Part shown: positions 15,562 to 25,308 of the stretch, one piece after another
How the letters are laid out: the number at the start of each line of letters is the position of its first letter
Position numbering within the stretch: the stretch's first letter is position 1
IMG/VR virus record: IMGVR_UViG_3300033388_001466
Coordinates: 1-38,854 of that record
DNA: 38,854 nt
Source of the DNA: a virus
Strand: one strand, 5' to 3'
Position numbers and translations under genes: made by a program
Notes under the pieces: model-generated
The model's input: the letters and a program-made list of their open reading frames with translations, nothing else
Told to the model about the DNA's origin: nothing
The model's database searches: none

Positions 15562-17499
15562 ATGTCAACTGAAGAGAGCAAGTTAGTAATAACGGTAGAT
15601 ACAAAGAAGGCCAAAAAAGGCACTGATGCTCTCGGTGTATCTCTCGGTAAAACCACCAAAAAGGGCAATGAGGCAACTACTGCGACTAACGGCCTCTCTG
15701 ATAGCTCCAATAAACTTGGTGGCATGTTAAAAGGGCTTGCAGTGGGCTTTGGCGCTCTCAAGTTTGGCAGCTTTGTAAAAGGCGTCATTGATTACGGCGA
15801 CTCACTTCAAAAAACATCATTACGAATCGGCATAACTACAGAGGCGCTTTCTCAGCTTAATCATGCTGCAGAGATTTCAGGCGTATCTCAAGAAGGTTTA
15901 GAGAACTCACTTAAATTCATATCAAAGAACTCAGCAGAAGCAGCACAAGGAGTTGGTACAGCAGTAAGAGCCTTTGACCAGCTCGGCTTATCTGCTGAAA
16001 AGATGATACAGCTTACTCCAGATGAACAGTTGTTAATAGTAGCTGAAGCTATGGAGAAAGTTGAGACAAGCGCCGAAAAAACACAGATTGCAATGAATAT
16101 CTTTGGACGTTCTGGTGCTGAAATGAATCAACTAATGTCTGGTGGCGCTGACTCAATAAGAGAACTTATGGTTGAGGCTGACCAGCTAGGATTAACCCTT
16201 GGTACAAATACTGCTAATGCTGCTGCTGAGTTTAATGACACTATTGCAAGGTTAAAAGGCGGGCTCAGGGGTGCAGGCTTTGAGCTAGTAGAAAACATGT
16301 TGCCAGCGATGCAAGGATTTGCTGACGCAATGAGCTCTACAGGTAGCGAGGCTAAAGGGCTTAATGCAATTTTTGCTGGTGTCGGTAAAACTCTAGGCAC
16401 ACTTATAATGGTTACTCAACAAGCTGGCGAAAACCTGGGGAATGTTGGGGCTATAATAGGGGCAATAGTTACGGGAGAGTTTAAGCTAATACCAAAAATA
16501 ATAGGTAATTGGGTATCTGAAGTTGGAGAATTTGCAGGCGGTGTCGCTGACCTTTGGACAGGTGTTGAAGATGGCACTGATGTAATCAACGGCCAAAGCA
16601 CGGCGGTTCAGCATGGAACAGTGTCACTCAAAGACTATACCAACGAAGCAGAGAAAGCTGCAGATATTACTGCAAGGTTAGCGAGAGAGAGTAAGGCACT
16701 AGAAACAACATTCAACAACTTTGTATTCACTCTTGACGAAGGCGCTAAAAAGGCGCACGACTATGAGCAAGCTTTTCTGTTACTTGAGAAAGCACAAGAG
16801 AAGCTAGGCATATCTTCTGAAAGAGCTGGAGAGCTACTGCAATTATTTGTAGAGTCTCAAGGCAAGGATATATCCAAATCCCTAGAAGAGTCAATGAGGG
16901 CTGTAGAAGATGCTCGGAATGACATTGTATCTTCAGCGCTTGAGACAGGCCAAGTATTAGCGGGGCTTCTTGGTGATGAGTTGGCAGATGGTGAAGCTGA
17001 TTGGAGTGACTTTGCACAACATGTTATCAAGCAAATAGGTAGAATCATAGTTCAAATGGTTGCGTTAAAAGCAATACAAAATGGCGTTACAGCTATTGGC
17101 GGTGCTGCTCCTGTTCCTAATGCTGATGGGAATGTTATTCCAGGAGGCGTTCAGAAATTCGGCAACGGCTCAGCGTTCGGCAGCAGTGGCATTGTAAGCA
17201 CGCCTACCCTATTTGGTTTTGGTGGCGGCGGAACAGGTGTAATGGGTGAAGCTGGCACAGAGGCAATCATGCCCCTTTCTCGTGGTGCTGATGGCAAACT
17301 AGGGGTTAAGGCTTCAGGCGGCGGCAGTACGATTATTAATATCGATGCTTCGCAGAATGTTGCAGGCAATGCAGACCAGAACACAGTAGAAGAAATGAGA
17401 GCATTACAAGATTCAACCGTTAATAGAACGGTACAAACTATTTTACAGAAGATGAACGATGGTGGCAGAATGTCGAGAACCATAAACAGAAGGTCTTAA
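15562..17499 (+). CDS. Tail tape measure protein
   Basis: This protein sets tail length and is threaded inside the tube. The 645 residues include an N-terminal hydrophobic stretch (GMLKGLAVGFGALKFG, about residues 52-67), a long helical region (AEISGVSQEGLENSLKFIS, EKVETSAEKTQIAMNIFGRSG), a central hydrophobic segment (GAIIGAIVTGEF) and a Gly-rich C-terminus (GFGGGGTGVMGEAGTEAIMPLSRG), a lambda gpH-type ending. By the usual rule of about 1.5 Angstrom per residue a tail near 100 nm is implied. Ribosome site GAGGGGCG overlaps the chaperone end. Confidence 0.9.
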   Translation: MSTEESKLVITVDTKKAKKGTDALGVSLGKTTKKGNEATTATNGLSDSSNKLGGMLKGLAVGFGALKFGSFVKGVIDYGDSLQKTSLRIGITTEALSQLNHAAEISGVSQEGLENSLKFISKNSAEAAQGVGTAVRAFDQLGLSAEKMIQLTPDEQLLIVAEAMEKVETSAEKTQIAMNIFGRSGAEMNQLMSGGADSIRELMVEADQLGLTLGTNTANAAAEFNDTIARLKGGLRGAGFELVENMLPAMQGFADAMSSTGSEAKGLNAIFAGVGKTLGTLIMVTQQAGENLGNVGAIIGAIVTGEFKLIPKIIGNWVSEVGEFAGGVADLWTGVEDGTDVINGQSTAVQHGTVSLKDYTNEAEKAADITARLARESKALETTFNNFVFTLDEGAKKAHDYEQAFLLLEKAQEKLGISSERAGELLQLFVESQGKDISKSLEESMRAVEDARNDIVSSALETGQVLAGLLGDELADGEADWSDFAQHVIKQIGRIIVQMVALKAIQNGVTAIGGAAPVPNADGNVIPGGVQKFGNGSAFGSSGIVSTPTLFGFGGGGTGVMGEAGTEAIMPLSRGADGKLGVKASGGGSTIINIDASQNVAGNADQNTVEEMRALQDSTVNRTVQTILQKMNDGGRMSRTINRRS

Positions 17500-17500
17500 T

Positions 17501-18115
17501 ATGCCTATTTCATTTCCTACAAGTTTGCCTAATCCTTCTCAGATATCATTGGAGATTGTTAGCAACACTCAGATATCTAAAAGCGTGTTCACGAAAGAAG
17601 TACAAGTTGCAGAGCTCCTTGGTACTCATTGGGCTTTCTCTGCTAATTGGGATATTATCCTTCCTGAACAAATACCAGCATTCAGAGCGTTCTTATCAAA
17701 ATTGCGTGGTGGTGCTGTGCAGTTTTACTACTCAGACATAAGTGCTCCTACTCCTAATGGCGATATCTCAACAACTCTTACTATTGTAAGTGCTCCAACT
17801 ATCAATACTTTATCTGTAACATGCTCACAGCTTAATACTACAATTCTCAAAGCTGGTGACTACATCGAAGTTCCTACTGATACAGGTGAAAATGAACTTA
17901 AGATGGTTGAAGATGATGTTTTAACAGATGGCGCAGGCGCTGCAATAATCAACATTAACCCACATATGAGAAACATAGCTACTGTTGGCGGTTCAATTGT
18001 CTATGATAATCCAAAAGGCGTATTCATGGTTGACACTAAAAAGCAGAAGTGGACTATCACAGCGCCATTAAACGGCCAAGGCTTTTCAATTAGCGCTTTT
18101 GAATGGTTGGCATAA
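17501..18115 (+). CDS. Distal tail protein (putative)
   Basis: The 204-residue protein follows the tape measure, where distal tail or hub-adaptor proteins are encoded. It is strand-rich: SLEIVSNTQISKSVFTKEVQVAELLGTHWAFSANWDIILPEQ at the start, and KQKWTITAPLNGQGFSISAFEWLA at the end, in line with a barrel that sits under the tail tube. I cannot name the exact family. AGAAGGTC is the ribosome site. Confidence 0.6.
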   Translation: MPISFPTSLPNPSQISLEIVSNTQISKSVFTKEVQVAELLGTHWAFSANWDIILPEQIPAFRAFLSKLRGGAVQFYYSDISAPTPNGDISTTLTIVSAPTINTLSVTCSQLNTTILKAGDYIEVPTDTGENELKMVEDDVLTDGAGAAIININPHMRNIATVGGSIVYDNPKGVFMVDTKKQKWTITAPLNGQGFSISAFEWLA

Positions 18116-18116
18116 T

Positions 18117-20582
18117 ATGTATGATCTTAGTGAGTGCTCAGTAAGAATACCAAACACAAGCATTAGCCGGTTCAATCCTAACTACTGGAAAGCTGAATCA
18201 TCTGGATTAGGCCAATTGAGCTATCGAGTGTTCGACGTTGAAACTCGTGGCGGAGATATACCAGGAGCTTCAACACCTCAGATATTCTATGAAGTAGGCA
18301 AGGTTGAGTTTACTGCAATAACAAATACAGACCACTACACATTGAAGTGGTCAACAGAAGATATAGTTTCTCACAAGGCTATGAGATATGAAAGCAACTC
18401 AAACTATTTCAATGAAAATTTGATATTCGGCTTTGAGATGCCACAGGCTACTTTGCCCATGTCAGACTTACTTTACTGGAAGAAATACACCTTCTTCAGA
18501 GTTGAATACTCAAACGGCCGTTCTTATGATGTGCCGTTTGACAACTTCGTAAAAGGCCAAAGCGGCACAAGTGGAAACGGCGAAGATGATGATGGCAATC
18601 TTTATAAAGGCGTAATGACAATATTTGACTTCGACAAGATGACGCTCAAAGATGTCAATGACGTATCATTTAAAATCAGACCTACGGCGATATCTTCTAT
18701 AAGCATTGTTGTTTATCCTGAATGTTACGGCACAGGTGAAGCAACCGTAATTGAAGCTTTTGAATATCAGAGTGGCAACCAGATTGATAATATTACTATA
18801 AGTGGATTTGGCATAGCTCCTAATGTCGGTGACACGTTTGAAGCTTTCGAACAGAGAGCAGTAATATCAAGCGTTGAAGTTAATGCTGAAATTGGTGAAG
18901 GCGAATGGCTAAAGGTTTCACTTGAAGAAACTGATGGCGTAACTATTGTTGTTCCCAAGTTGAACGCCAGAAGAACCATTGCGCTCACAGAGAACTTTAG
19001 ATTTCATTTTGTAGATGCGGTTTCACTAGATACGCCAGTTAAGTATAATTTCAATATGTATCACGATGAAGTGAATTACTCTACTAATTTTGTAAACGCT
19101 GAGTTGCAAGCATGGAAGCCTTTAGCGCCTCTGATTAGTAGTTCTGTTACTCCGCTTGGCATAACTGCTGAATTTGACACGTTAAACGGAGTCTCACCAC
19201 GCTTATTTGCTCAGCAGTGTTCCGCTTTGGGTAGAGCTCAAAGAATCCTTGTTAAGATGGGTTCTGAGAACTGGCAAGAAACAGACGCTCTATTGTATCA
19301 AAGTGCTGCTAAAAAGGTGATTACTCCAGGCGAAGTAAATGCGGAGTTCAAAGAGTGGTGTCTATCCCTATACAATGAGGCTGAAGCATTTGGATATGAT
19401 GGCTTGAATATTATGATAGGAACAGGGGTTCCAGCAGATACAGTTGGTTTTATATTCCTTGATTCTCTGCTACAGACTGACGCTGATGGCAATGTAATAC
19501 CACACTATGAAGCAGTGAGCGCAGGCGGCATAAGGCTGAGAGATTCACTATCTGACATAGTTGACTTTCTATATAACCACCCTGACACGCCTTCTACAAA
19601 CCTTGAAGTATCTGTTGATTTCGCAATGTGGAGGTTTAATGATTATAATGGGTGGATTAATATTTATGGAGACTCTGTTGTTGATGCTTATGAGGCGATT
19701 GACCCTCCAACTGCTCCAACAATCACAGTACAGCCTACCGACTGGACAGGCACAGCGGGAGACACAGCAAACTTCTCATTGACTGCTGAAAATTGGGATT
19801 CTATTCAATGGCAGAAAGCACTAACAGAGTTTGTTGCACCTCCTTTCGCGGGAAGTGTTGGCACTCCTGTTACATCAGATCCTAATTGGGAAGCGCTATC
19901 CTCGTCCCCAAATAATGCTACAACTTTCTATGGGGGCTATATGGAAGTGGATAACACTTTCGTCGGGGGTGGTAATTTCGTTTCCAGTGTGGAAAAGGGT
20001 GAGTTGACGCGAGTAGAGCAACAGGTATATATCAGCAACTATACGAACGCCACCGACCAGTACTTCGGCATAATTGGGGACGGGACATTCGCAAATAGAG
20101 TCGGTGTGTTTTGTGATGGAATATCTCCAAACCTCGGTGACATTAAAATGTATACCGCCGTCGCGGGGTCGTTTTCTACGGGTGCGCTTCTTGGAAATAT
20201 TGGGAGCGACATAAAAACAGGCACATGGGTTCTGACTATATCGGGCTCTACAGTAAACTATGACATAACTGTTACAAACGCCTCTGATGATTCATTTAAT
20301 TTTACGGGTTCAATGGTGGCTGGGTATAATACACTTGTGGACTATGGAATATACCAAGTGTCTAATTATTGCACTACTAGAATAGACTATGCGAGGCTAG
20401 AGGGTTATGGTCTTTCCGATGTTGCTTCATGGTCTGATATAATAGGAGCAACGACTATACCGCTGGAAGTTCCAAACGTAGGCACAACAGGCGACCCATT
20501 CGGCACACCGTACAGATGTGTAGCTTCTGGAGCAGTAGAGCCTGATGCAATTAGTAACACTGTAACGACAATAGAGGCGTAA
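18117..20582 (+). CDS. Large tail protein with Ig-like domain split by an inserted jelly-roll
   Basis: The 821-residue product is chosen to start at ATG 18117, one base after the upstream TAA; a TTG 18 bases earlier is possible. The body (residues 1-540) is mixed and unrecognised. The end resembles an Ig-like domain: APTITVQPTDWTGTAGDTANF...SIQWQKA, then, after about 190 residues, SWSDIIGATTIPLEV...PYRCVASGAVEPDAIS. The intervening part (about 571-760) is strand-rich and looks like a lectin or LamG-type jelly-roll (LTRVEQQVYISNY..., YFGIIGDGTFANRVGVF). A host- or glycan-binding tail role is inferred. Confidence 0.65.
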   Translation: MYDLSECSVRIPNTSISRFNPNYWKAESSGLGQLSYRVFDVETRGGDIPGASTPQIFYEVGKVEFTAITNTDHYTLKWSTEDIVSHKAMRYESNSNYFNENLIFGFEMPQATLPMSDLLYWKKYTFFRVEYSNGRSYDVPFDNFVKGQSGTSGNGEDDDGNLYKGVMTIFDFDKMTLKDVNDVSFKIRPTAISSISIVVYPECYGTGEATVIEAFEYQSGNQIDNITISGFGIAPNVGDTFEAFEQRAVISSVEVNAEIGEGEWLKVSLEETDGVTIVVPKLNARRTIALTENFRFHFVDAVSLDTPVKYNFNMYHDEVNYSTNFVNAELQAWKPLAPLISSSVTPLGITAEFDTLNGVSPRLFAQQCSALGRAQRILVKMGSENWQETDALLYQSAAKKVITPGEVNAEFKEWCLSLYNEAEAFGYDGLNIMIGTGVPADTVGFIFLDSLLQTDADGNVIPHYEAVSAGGIRLRDSLSDIVDFLYNHPDTPSTNLEVSVDFAMWRFNDYNGWINIYGDSVVDAYEAIDPPTAPTITVQPTDWTGTAGDTANFSLTAENWDSIQWQKALTEFVAPPFAGSVGTPVTSDPNWEALSSSPNNATTFYGGYMEVDNTFVGGGNFVSSVEKGELTRVEQQVYISNYTNATDQYFGIIGDGTFANRVGVFCDGISPNLGDIKMYTAVAGSFSTGALLGNIGSDIKTGTWVLTISGSTVNYDITVTNASDDSFNFTGSMVAGYNTLVDYGIYQVSNYCTTRIDYARLEGYGLSDVASWSDIIGATTIPLEVPNVGTTGDPFGTPYRCVASGAVEPDAISNTVTTIEA

Positions 20583-20583
20583 C

Positions 20584-21150
20584 ATGGCACTAGTACCAAC
20601 ACCATACCTTGAGAGCGTTTACGATGTAACGCCACAGCAAATAATAGACAATGAAGACTATTTTGCATGGCTTAATGAAAAGCTTGGAGAAATGACGTTT
20701 CTTGTCGTGAGTGATGTTTCTGCTAATTTCCCAGCAGTACCAATTAACATTGCTGTAAATGTCCCAAGAGTTAAGAACGACTTGATACCAGTTCTTGAGC
20801 CCATTAACAATACTCCTGAATACGATAGCTCTAATTGGGCTAAGATGCTACTTGCGAGTTATGACCATGTTCTTAATAATGAATTTGCTCTAGTTGTAAC
20901 TGACCTTGAGTTTTATGATGAGCACAACTTTACCACTGGAAACAGTGTTTATTTATCTGGTAAAATTCCAGACAAGAAGAGTAGATATAAATGGTCACGA
21001 GTTGACAGAGCTTTGAACTATGCAGAAGTTGACAGCATACCTTTGAAGTATATTGATAGTATCACAGAAGCTTTTGAGCATGGCTTCTTTTGGTATGGCT
21101 ACAATAATCCTAATGATAGCGGGTTTGGCTGCGGGGGCTGCAATGGGTAA
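20584..21150 (+). CDS. Tail protein of unknown function with GFGCGGCNG end
   Basis: The 188-residue protein begins MALVPTPYLESVYDVTPQQI and contains a long mixed region (NNEFALVVTDLEFYDEHNFTTGNSVYLSGK). The C-terminus is Gly/Cys rich (GYNNPNDSGFGCGGCNG). It lies in the tail-tip operon, overlapping the next gene by eight bases, and starts one base after the preceding TAA. No family is recognised; a tail-tip or assembly role is inferred from location only. Confidence 0.65.
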   Translation: MALVPTPYLESVYDVTPQQIIDNEDYFAWLNEKLGEMTFLVVSDVSANFPAVPINIAVNVPRVKNDLIPVLEPINNTPEYDSSNWAKMLLASYDHVLNNEFALVVTDLEFYDEHNFTTGNSVYLSGKIPDKKSRYKWSRVDRALNYAEVDSIPLKYIDSITEAFEHGFFWYGYNNPNDSGFGCGGCNG

Positions 21151-21673
21151 CATAGCACCAGTTGTGAGATTGGTATACTTCGTTCATCTTGAGTTTAAAG
21201 ATGAAGATGTCAGGCTAAACACGAGCCCTATAAATGTTGATTGGGGTGGATTCACTTGGCTTGGTACTGGCATACTCGGTGAGATTACGCCACCTACTGA
21301 GAACATTGATATGAGCATTGACCGCTTGACTATGCGCTTTACTGGTGTGCCTGTATCTGAAATTGCATCAGCAAGAGCAAAGATTTATCGGAATAGAAAA
21401 GCCTATGTCTACGCTGGTGACTTCAATGAAGATTGGGCTATTGACACAGCACCAAAGCTTGCATTTTCTGGCGAAATGGATACAATGGTTACTGAGAGCA
21501 GTGGCGACAGTGCTTCCATTGTTGTTGAAGTAACTGGAGCTATGGCAGAATGGCAGAGAGCAAACACATATAGATACACTGATGAGATGCAGAGAGATCG
21601 CTTTACAGGTGATTTAGGCTTAGAATTTGTTAACCGTCAATTAGAAACACGCCTTTCATGGGGTATCAAATGA
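21143..21673 (+). CDS. Tail hub protein, DUF2163/BR0599-like
   Basis: From ATG 21143 the 176 residues include VVRLVYFVHLEFKDEDVRLNT at the start and, near the end, VEVTGAMAEWQRANTYRYTDEMQRDRFTGDLGLEFV, which resembles the DUF2163 and BR0599 pattern ...E-W-x-R...R-R-Y-T-D-x-x-Q...G-D-x-G-L-x-F-V. These proteins sit between distal tail and tail-tip hub and precede the NlpC/P60-like gene, as here. Codons upstream in the same frame lie within the previous gene and are ignored. Confidence 0.8.
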   Translation: MGNIAPVVRLVYFVHLEFKDEDVRLNTSPINVDWGGFTWLGTGILGEITPPTENIDMSIDRLTMRFTGVPVSEIASARAKIYRNRKAYVYAGDFNEDWAIDTAPKLAFSGEMDTMVTESSGDSASIVVEVTGAMAEWQRANTYRYTDEMQRDRFTGDLGLEFVNRQLETRLSWGIK

Positions 21674-22101
21674 TAAAGATGCTTCCTGATTACGGTATAC
21701 GCCTAAGAACATATTTGGCAGAGCACAGAACAGAGCCCTTTGAATGGGGAAAGAATGACTGCATGTTATTTGTTGCTGACTGCATTGAAAGAATGACAGG
21801 CGTTGATGTTGCTGAGTCACTAAGAGGTGCATACAGTGACGAACAAGGTGCTAGAGATGTAATTAAAAGCGAGTACTATGCAAACAGCTTTCTGGCAGTA
21901 GTAAGCACTATTTTTAGTTTATACAGCGGCATTGAAGAGGGCATTAGTGAAGATGTTCCTTGTGTGTGTGTTGTCAAGTATAGGAATAATTTTCTTGGTG
22001 GCCTCTATTATGAAGGCAAAGTGATGGTATTTCAGCAGGGCGGTTTTCTTGTGTTCAATAAAAAGAGAATAGTAAAATCATGGGTGGTACAAAATGGCTA
22101 G
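21670..22101 (+). CDS. NlpC/P60-related tail protein (DUF6950-like)
   Basis: From ATG 21670 (ATGA overlap with the hub gene) the 143 residues begin MIKMLPDYGIRLRTYLAEHR and carry FEWGKNDCMLFVADCIERMTG, the N-x-D-C motif of NlpC/P60 or DUF6950 proteins, with the Cys at about residue 31. The second half (VPCVCVVKYRNN...GKVMVFQQGGFLVF...IVKSWVV) fits DUF6950 but shows no His where NlpC peptidases have their catalytic base. It may be structural or only weakly active. Start 21658 is possible. Confidence 0.8.
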   Translation: MIKMLPDYGIRLRTYLAEHRTEPFEWGKNDCMLFVADCIERMTGVDVAESLRGAYSDEQGARDVIKSEYYANSFLAVVSTIFSLYSGIEEGISEDVPCVCVVKYRNNFLGGLYYEGKVMVFQQGGFLVFNKKRIVKSWVVQNG

Positions 22102-25100
22102 TGTATTAACTGCTGGAATTGCTACAGCAACGGCTATTGCCGGTAGTGTTGCTGCTGGTGCTGCCGCATCGGTAATTGTTGCAAGTGCTGTAACTACATT
22201 TGTTGTATCAATGGCGACGGCTGCAATATCAAAATCAAGATACAGTGATACAGAAACATATAATTCAGAAGTTTCAGGAAGTCAGACAATAATCAAATCA
22301 CCAACAGCAAGTGTTAAAATGCTCTATGGTGAAACCGTTGTTTCTGGAGTGCTTGTTTACAGTGGAGTAAGTGGAACTAATAATGAGTTTTTACACCTTG
22401 TGCTGACTCTTGCAGGGCATGAAGTTGATGAGATTGGAACAGTTTTCTTTGATAGCAAAGCTGAATTTCACGAAGACATATCTCCCTATGTAAGTATAGC
22501 ACGGTTCAACGGTGGAGAAAATCAGATTGCAAACCCTTTACTATTAACTGATTTCGGCGAGTGGACAGAGAGTCACCGCTTAAGAGGGCTTGCATATGTC
22601 CACATAAGAATAGAGCGTAATGATGAGGTGTTTACGCAAGTGCCGAATATTAAAGCTATCGTTCGAGGCCGCAAGGTAATTGATACTAGAATCACAGATT
22701 ACGACAAGCAAACAGCTTTAGAGGTTGGCGCTACTACGGAGCTTTCATTTACGGAGCTATCTTATAAATCAGAGCTGTTGCGTGATCCTTACTACGGTGG
22801 CGACAAGACAAAGAACAATGGTTTTCAAATTGCTGTGACAATGAAGAACACTACTCTTGCAGGGGATAAGATTATTTTTGCTGGTGACTTTGATGATATT
22901 GTTGCTTCTATTCCAAAGAGCGCTGGCGGTTGTTTCTGGTATGACAATGCTGAGAAGTCTATCAACGCGCGTTTTGAGAATGAAGATGGCACTCCTATAG
23001 TTTATCAGATATTAGAAGTTGAGCTAGACTTAACAAAGGATTTTGTTTCTATTGTTTATTATGGCGGTATTGGCAAGATAACCTTTCTTCATAATGACAG
23101 GCTTGAAGAGTTTACAATTGCTCAAGGGCTCACATTTAGATATTCAACTATCATACAGAAAACAGATGTTGACACTCAATGGGTTAGCTTTACAAGTGGC
23201 GTTTTGCTACTTAAAGAAGATATTGATATTATAAGATTTGGTGATGAGATCGTTGATGATGCTCTTAGGAATTATGGTAACGGTGGAATTGTTTCTGTTA
23301 CTCCTGGTACTGCAACGATAATTCAAAACGCTGTATCTGTTGAAGACTATCACAGAGCATGGAGTAAGAACGCGTCATTGAACATCTTTGATTATATGAT
23401 TGATTCACGCTATGGATTCAGTGTAGCTTTTGAAGATATGGATTTGACAGCTTGGGAATTAGCAAGCGACATTTCTTCAGAAGTTAAGCTTGATGAAGAG
23501 AATCCTTGCCCCGCTCAAAGATATACTGTTGATGGTGTTGTTGATACTCAGCAAAAGGTAGGAAACAACTTAAGTCAAATGCTCACAGGCTGTGCCGGTG
23601 TTGTTATATGGCATGAAGGAAAATTTGAGCTCAAGGTTGCTGCAGGTTCAGAACCAGTAATGACAATCACAAGTTCAATGATCCACGGCTCTGTTGTTCA
23701 CAGGTGTGTTAACAGTAAAGCTTCAGTATTCAACACGGTTAAATCAGTATTTGTGAGCGGGTTTAACAACTGGCAAAGTGCCGAAACACCACTCTACCGA
23801 GACGAAGCGGCAATTGAAGACGATGGTGAAGAGATATTGACAGAGCTTGACTTACCCTTCACAGACAATCTCTATATAGCTCAACGATTGGCAATAACAA
23901 ACTTAAACGTGTCGCGCCTCGAAGGTGGCCTTTCAATATTCTGCAGCCAAGAGGTGAAGGATTTAAAAGCACATGATGTTGTGAATGTTCATAATCCAGA
24001 ATCGGGAATTGACAACGAGAAGTTTAGAGTTGCCGAAAAAATACTCCATCCAACAACAGGCGAAAGTGCAGGAGGGTTTGAGCTTATCCTTAACCAGCAC
24101 GACAACGGAGCTTATGATATTAACGAAGAAGACATTATCCCTCGTGAAGATATCGAAGAGCCAATTGTGCCAGATGAGTACGCACCAGTTGAATCGTTTA
24201 TTGCGTACTCCGATTCAACAACCATAGACACAACAACAGGTGAAGCTCGCGTGTTCTTAGCATGGGACTTATCAACAAATGTGAGAACTGTAGGATACAC
24301 AATTACGGCGTCAATACTTGACCAACAAAGCTACTCAATTGAGATAGCAGGAAGGCTTGTTGCAGATGTTGTGGACGCTACACCTTCTGTTGGCCAAATA
24401 GTAACATACTCAATAGTTGCAAATAGAGATGATGGCATTAAGAGTGATGCTGTTGTTGTAACTCATACTGTCAATGATGGCAGCGGAGGAATTGCAACTC
24501 CAACTAACTTTGAGATAATAGAAGTCCTGAACAATAACGGTGTAGCTGTATGGACTGAAAACCCATCTTCCGAGGTAACGGGAAGCGAGTTGAGAATAGG
24601 AGATAACTGGCGGCTATCTGCCTTCCTTGGGTTCTCTGCACTGTCTCCGCTTGCTACAACTGTAAGCGGGTTTGACTATTTATCATACCTCCTTGCTGAT
24701 GCTGATGAAAATTTAATCTACTCTGAACCAGCAACGGCTGAAGCTACGCCAAATCCTGATTGGTTTAATCCAGCATATAGCACTAAGTTTTATAGATTCT
24801 CGGAACGTGGTAACTACAATGTATTTGAAGAGAATGCCGTTACGCATTATACAGGTGCTATTGTTCCGATGTCTGGAAAGCTTGCAAGTGAACAAGACTA
24901 TGAGACTTTTGATATTTTCAGTGAAGACAGAGGAGATTATTTGCTTGCGTTTGTGGAAATAGAAACACCATCTCCTGATACTATTTTACAGGTTGGTGGA
25001 TTGGCGTTTTCTACACTCCAGCAATTCGGCTACCCCGACAGAGACACTAAGCCAGCGAAGGTTCAATTAGTGTACTGGGAAAAGATTGAAGGCGCTTGGG

Positions 25101-25246
25101 GTAATCCAATAGAGTTTGAGCAAGAATACACGGCTCTTATATCTGATAGCGGTCAAGAGGCTTTTAGATTTGGCGTAAAAAATAATCAAGGAATTGAGTC
25201 TGGCTTCTCAACAGATATTCTTTTAAGAGTCGGAACTGACGCATAG
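22094..25246 (+). CDS. Tail tip attachment protein, lambda J-like
   Basis: The 1050-residue protein opens with a hydrophobic, Ala/Val-rich stretch (LTAGIATATAIAGSVAAGAAASVIVASAVTTFVVSM is the region of residues 4-39) as in J-type proteins, followed by SPTASVKMLYGETVVSGVLVYSG, NNEFLHLVLTLAGHEVDEIG and further hub segments. The C-terminal third has fibronectin-III-like repeats (VRTVGYTITASILDQ..., SDAVVVTHTVNDGSGG). It forms the tail tip and normally contacts the receptor. It overlaps the NlpC-like gene by eight bases. Confidence 0.88.
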   Translation: MASVLTAGIATATAIAGSVAAGAAASVIVASAVTTFVVSMATAAISKSRYSDTETYNSEVSGSQTIIKSPTASVKMLYGETVVSGVLVYSGVSGTNNEFLHLVLTLAGHEVDEIGTVFFDSKAEFHEDISPYVSIARFNGGENQIANPLLLTDFGEWTESHRLRGLAYVHIRIERNDEVFTQVPNIKAIVRGRKVIDTRITDYDKQTALEVGATTELSFTELSYKSELLRDPYYGGDKTKNNGFQIAVTMKNTTLAGDKIIFAGDFDDIVASIPKSAGGCFWYDNAEKSINARFENEDGTPIVYQILEVELDLTKDFVSIVYYGGIGKITFLHNDRLEEFTIAQGLTFRYSTIIQKTDVDTQWVSFTSGVLLLKEDIDIIRFGDEIVDDALRNYGNGGIVSVTPGTATIIQNAVSVEDYHRAWSKNASLNIFDYMIDSRYGFSVAFEDMDLTAWELASDISSEVKLDEENPCPAQRYTVDGVVDTQQKVGNNLSQMLTGCAGVVIWHEGKFELKVAAGSEPVMTITSSMIHGSVVHRCVNSKASVFNTVKSVFVSGFNNWQSAETPLYRDEAAIEDDGEEILTELDLPFTDNLYIAQRLAITNLNVSRLEGGLSIFCSQEVKDLKAHDVVNVHNPESGIDNEKFRVAEKILHPTTGESAGGFELILNQHDNGAYDINEEDIIPREDIEEPIVPDEYAPVESFIAYSDSTTIDTTTGEARVFLAWDLSTNVRTVGYTITASILDQQSYSIEIAGRLVADVVDATPSVGQIVTYSIVANRDDGIKSDAVVVTHTVNDGSGGIATPTNFEIIEVLNNNGVAVWTENPSSEVTGSELRIGDNWRLSAFLGFSALSPLATTVSGFDYLSYLLADADENLIYSEPATAEATPNPDWFNPAYSTKFYRFSERGNYNVFEENAVTHYTGAIVPMSGKLASEQDYETFDIFSEDRGDYLLAFVEIETPSPDTILQVGGLAFSTLQQFGYPDRDTKPAKVQLVYWEKIEGAWGNPIEFEQEYTALISDSGQEAFRFGVKNNQGIESGFSTDILLRVGTDA

Positions 25247-25308
25247 CGCAATTTACATATAAACAGAACCAATGCAAATAATATATCTTTATGATATAGG
25301 GGGATAAA

